A stretch of 6,221 bases of DNA from Planctomycetota bacterium. GTDB lineage: Bacteria; Planctomycetota; Phycisphaerae; Sedimentisphaerales; Anaerobacaceae. The position numbers and the translations under genes are program-made. Below are positions 5,479 to 6,221 of the stretch, in pieces (the stretch's first letter is position 1; each line of letters opens with the position of its first letter). The notes under the pieces are model-generated. The model saw only the letters and a program-made list of their open reading frames with translations, did not search any database and had not been told where the DNA came from. The DNA is taken from NCBI GenBank assembly GCA_022567055.1, contig JADFHU010000358.1, positions 1 through 6,221 of the forward strand, given 5' to 3'.

Positions 5479-6221
5479 TCATTCCGTTTCGTCCGCATCG
5501 CCGTCCTCGTCTTCGTCTTTGTCCTCGTCCTCGTCCTCCGGCGCCTCGGAGCCCATCACGCGCACGAGGAATTCCTCGTACTTGCGGTACCGGCCGATGG
5601 ACTTCACATCGCCGCCCAGGCCGTGGCCGCCGGTGGGGTCGAGGAACAGCTCGACCAGTGTCTCCTTGCCCGCCTTCAAGAGTTCGCGATAGACACGCAC
5701 CGTGTCCTGGTAGAGGACGTTGGAATCCTCCATGCCGTGTACGAGCAGGAGCTTGGCCTTGAGATTCTTCGCGATGGGCAACAGCGAATACTTGTCCGAC
5801 TCGCCGGCCTTCTTGTCGGTGACGTTCTCGCGGGTGCCGATGGTGCCGGTGGTGTACCAGGCGTTGTAGTTGAACCACTCGGTGGGGCCGGCCCCGGCGA
5901 TGCCGCACGCGAAGAAGTCAGGCTCGGTATAGAGGCACATCTGGGTCTGGAAGCCGCCGAAGCTCCAGCCGTGCATGCCGATACGTTCCGAATCGACGCC
6001 GTGGTTTTCGATCATCCACTTGCCGCAATCGACGATGTCCTCGACCTGTGGCTTGCCGACCTGCTCGAAGTTGGCCTTCTCGAATTTGGCGCCGTACCCG
6101 GAGACACCCCGGGGGTCGATGGTGCAGGTGACGTAACCGTGGGTCTTGGCCATGTAGTAGGCGAAGAGGTAGGACGAGCCGGAGTAGGAGCCGCGGGCGA
6201 GTTGGTTGCGGTTGGAGCCGA
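5479..6221 (-). CDS. S9 family (prolyl oligopeptidase/DPP IV-like) serine peptidase, C-terminal part
   Basis: This is a partial gene: the frame stays open from the stop at 5479 to the right window edge, leaving 246 visible residues of the alpha/beta-hydrolase catalytic domain. The beta-propeller domain and the start are outside. Visible numbering from the first full codon (6219): YVTCTIDPRGVSGYG near 30-44; the nucleophile elbow GWSFGGF with Ser86; the acid in HGMEDSNV (Asp165); and the catalytic His in GGHGLGG (His199). The full catalytic triad is thus intact, which indicates an active peptidase releasing di- or tripeptides or cleaving short peptides, often after proline in this family. The protein ends in an extremely acidic tail (APEDEDEDKDEDEDGDADETE split over the last 21 residues), encoded by GAGGAC-like hexamer repeats, which is an unusual addition to the family. 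Codon use is much more strongly C/G-ending than in the genes to its left. A 150-bp gap separates it from the thioredoxin-PDZ gene, so they may or may not share a transcript. Confidence 0.88.
   Translation of the reverse strand, partial: GSNRNQLARGSYSGSSYLFAYYMAKTHGYVTCTIDPRGVSGYGAKFEKANFEQVGKPQVEDIVDCGKWMIENHGVDSERIGMHGWSFGGFQTQMCLYTEPDFFACGIAGAGPTEWFNYNAWYTTGTIGTRENVTDKKAGESDKYSLLPIAKNLKAKLLLVHGMEDSNVLYQDTVRVYRELLKAGKETLVELFLDPTGGHGLGGDVKSIGRYRKYEEFLVRVMGSEAPEDEDEDKDEDEDGDADETE
5482..5544 (-). repeat. Low-complexity GAGGAC-type repeat encoding an Asp/Glu tail
   Basis: Tandem, slightly diverged GAGGAC/GAAGAC hexamers on the minus strand encode the acidic C-terminus of the S9 peptidase. Such purine-rich repeats readily expand or contract by slippage in multiples of six without breaking the frame. 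Confidence 0.6.

Noticed and set aside
5402..5908. 168-codon minus-strand frame
   Set aside because: It is an alternative frame of the S9 peptidase, whose catalytic triad lies in the other frame; its His/Arg-rich sequence is a composition artefact.

Overview
The window is a moderately GC-rich bacterial segment in which every supported gene lies on the minus strand, so transcription runs right to left. No rRNA, tRNA or CRISPR array is visible. Gene content (an exported thioredoxin fold joined to a CXXCH motif and a PDZ-like domain, a secreted PhoD-type phosphatase, and an S9 peptidase with a very acidic tail) suggests an environmental lineage such as Planctomycetota/PVC or Acidobacteriota. That placement is a low-confidence inference from protein style, not from a marker gene.

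Layout from right to left, in the direction of transcription: (1) 6221-5479, the C-terminal part of an S9 prolyl-oligopeptidase-type serine peptidase cut by the window edge; (2) a 150-bp gap, then 5327-3957, an exported thioredoxin-CXXCH-PDZ protein; (3) 3957-2662, an exported PhoD-family phosphatase whose ATG overlaps the preceding stop as TAATG, so the two are almost certainly one transcription unit; (4) 2664-2501, a 160-bp palindromic MITE-like element inserted exactly at the PhoD stop codon; (5) a good sigma70-type promoter at 2472-2444; (6) 2403-1381, a 4-hydroxyproline epimerase (proline racemase superfamily, Cys/Cys active site); (7) 1421-246, an FAD-dependent amine oxidase of the D-hydroxyproline dehydrogenase type, overlapping the epimerase; (8) 279-34, a second, unrelated 240-bp palindromic MITE-like element with a TTA target duplication, inserted into the 3' end of the oxidase gene.

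How the genes work together: the epimerase and the oxidase catalyse two consecutive steps of trans-4-hydroxy-L-proline catabolism (epimerisation to cis-4-hydroxy-D-proline, then FAD-dependent oxidation to 1-pyrroline-4-hydroxy-2-carboxylate). The later deaminase and semialdehyde dehydrogenase are not in the window and could lie beyond its left edge. The thioredoxin-PDZ and PhoD proteins both carry export signals and probably act outside the cytoplasm.

The most noteworthy discovery is the pair of short non-autonomous elements with diverged, near full-length inverted-repeat structure. Each sits exactly at the 3' end of a gene. Removing the first in silico restores a different C-terminus to the oxidase; removing the second leaves the phosphatase stop intact (TAA instead of TAG).
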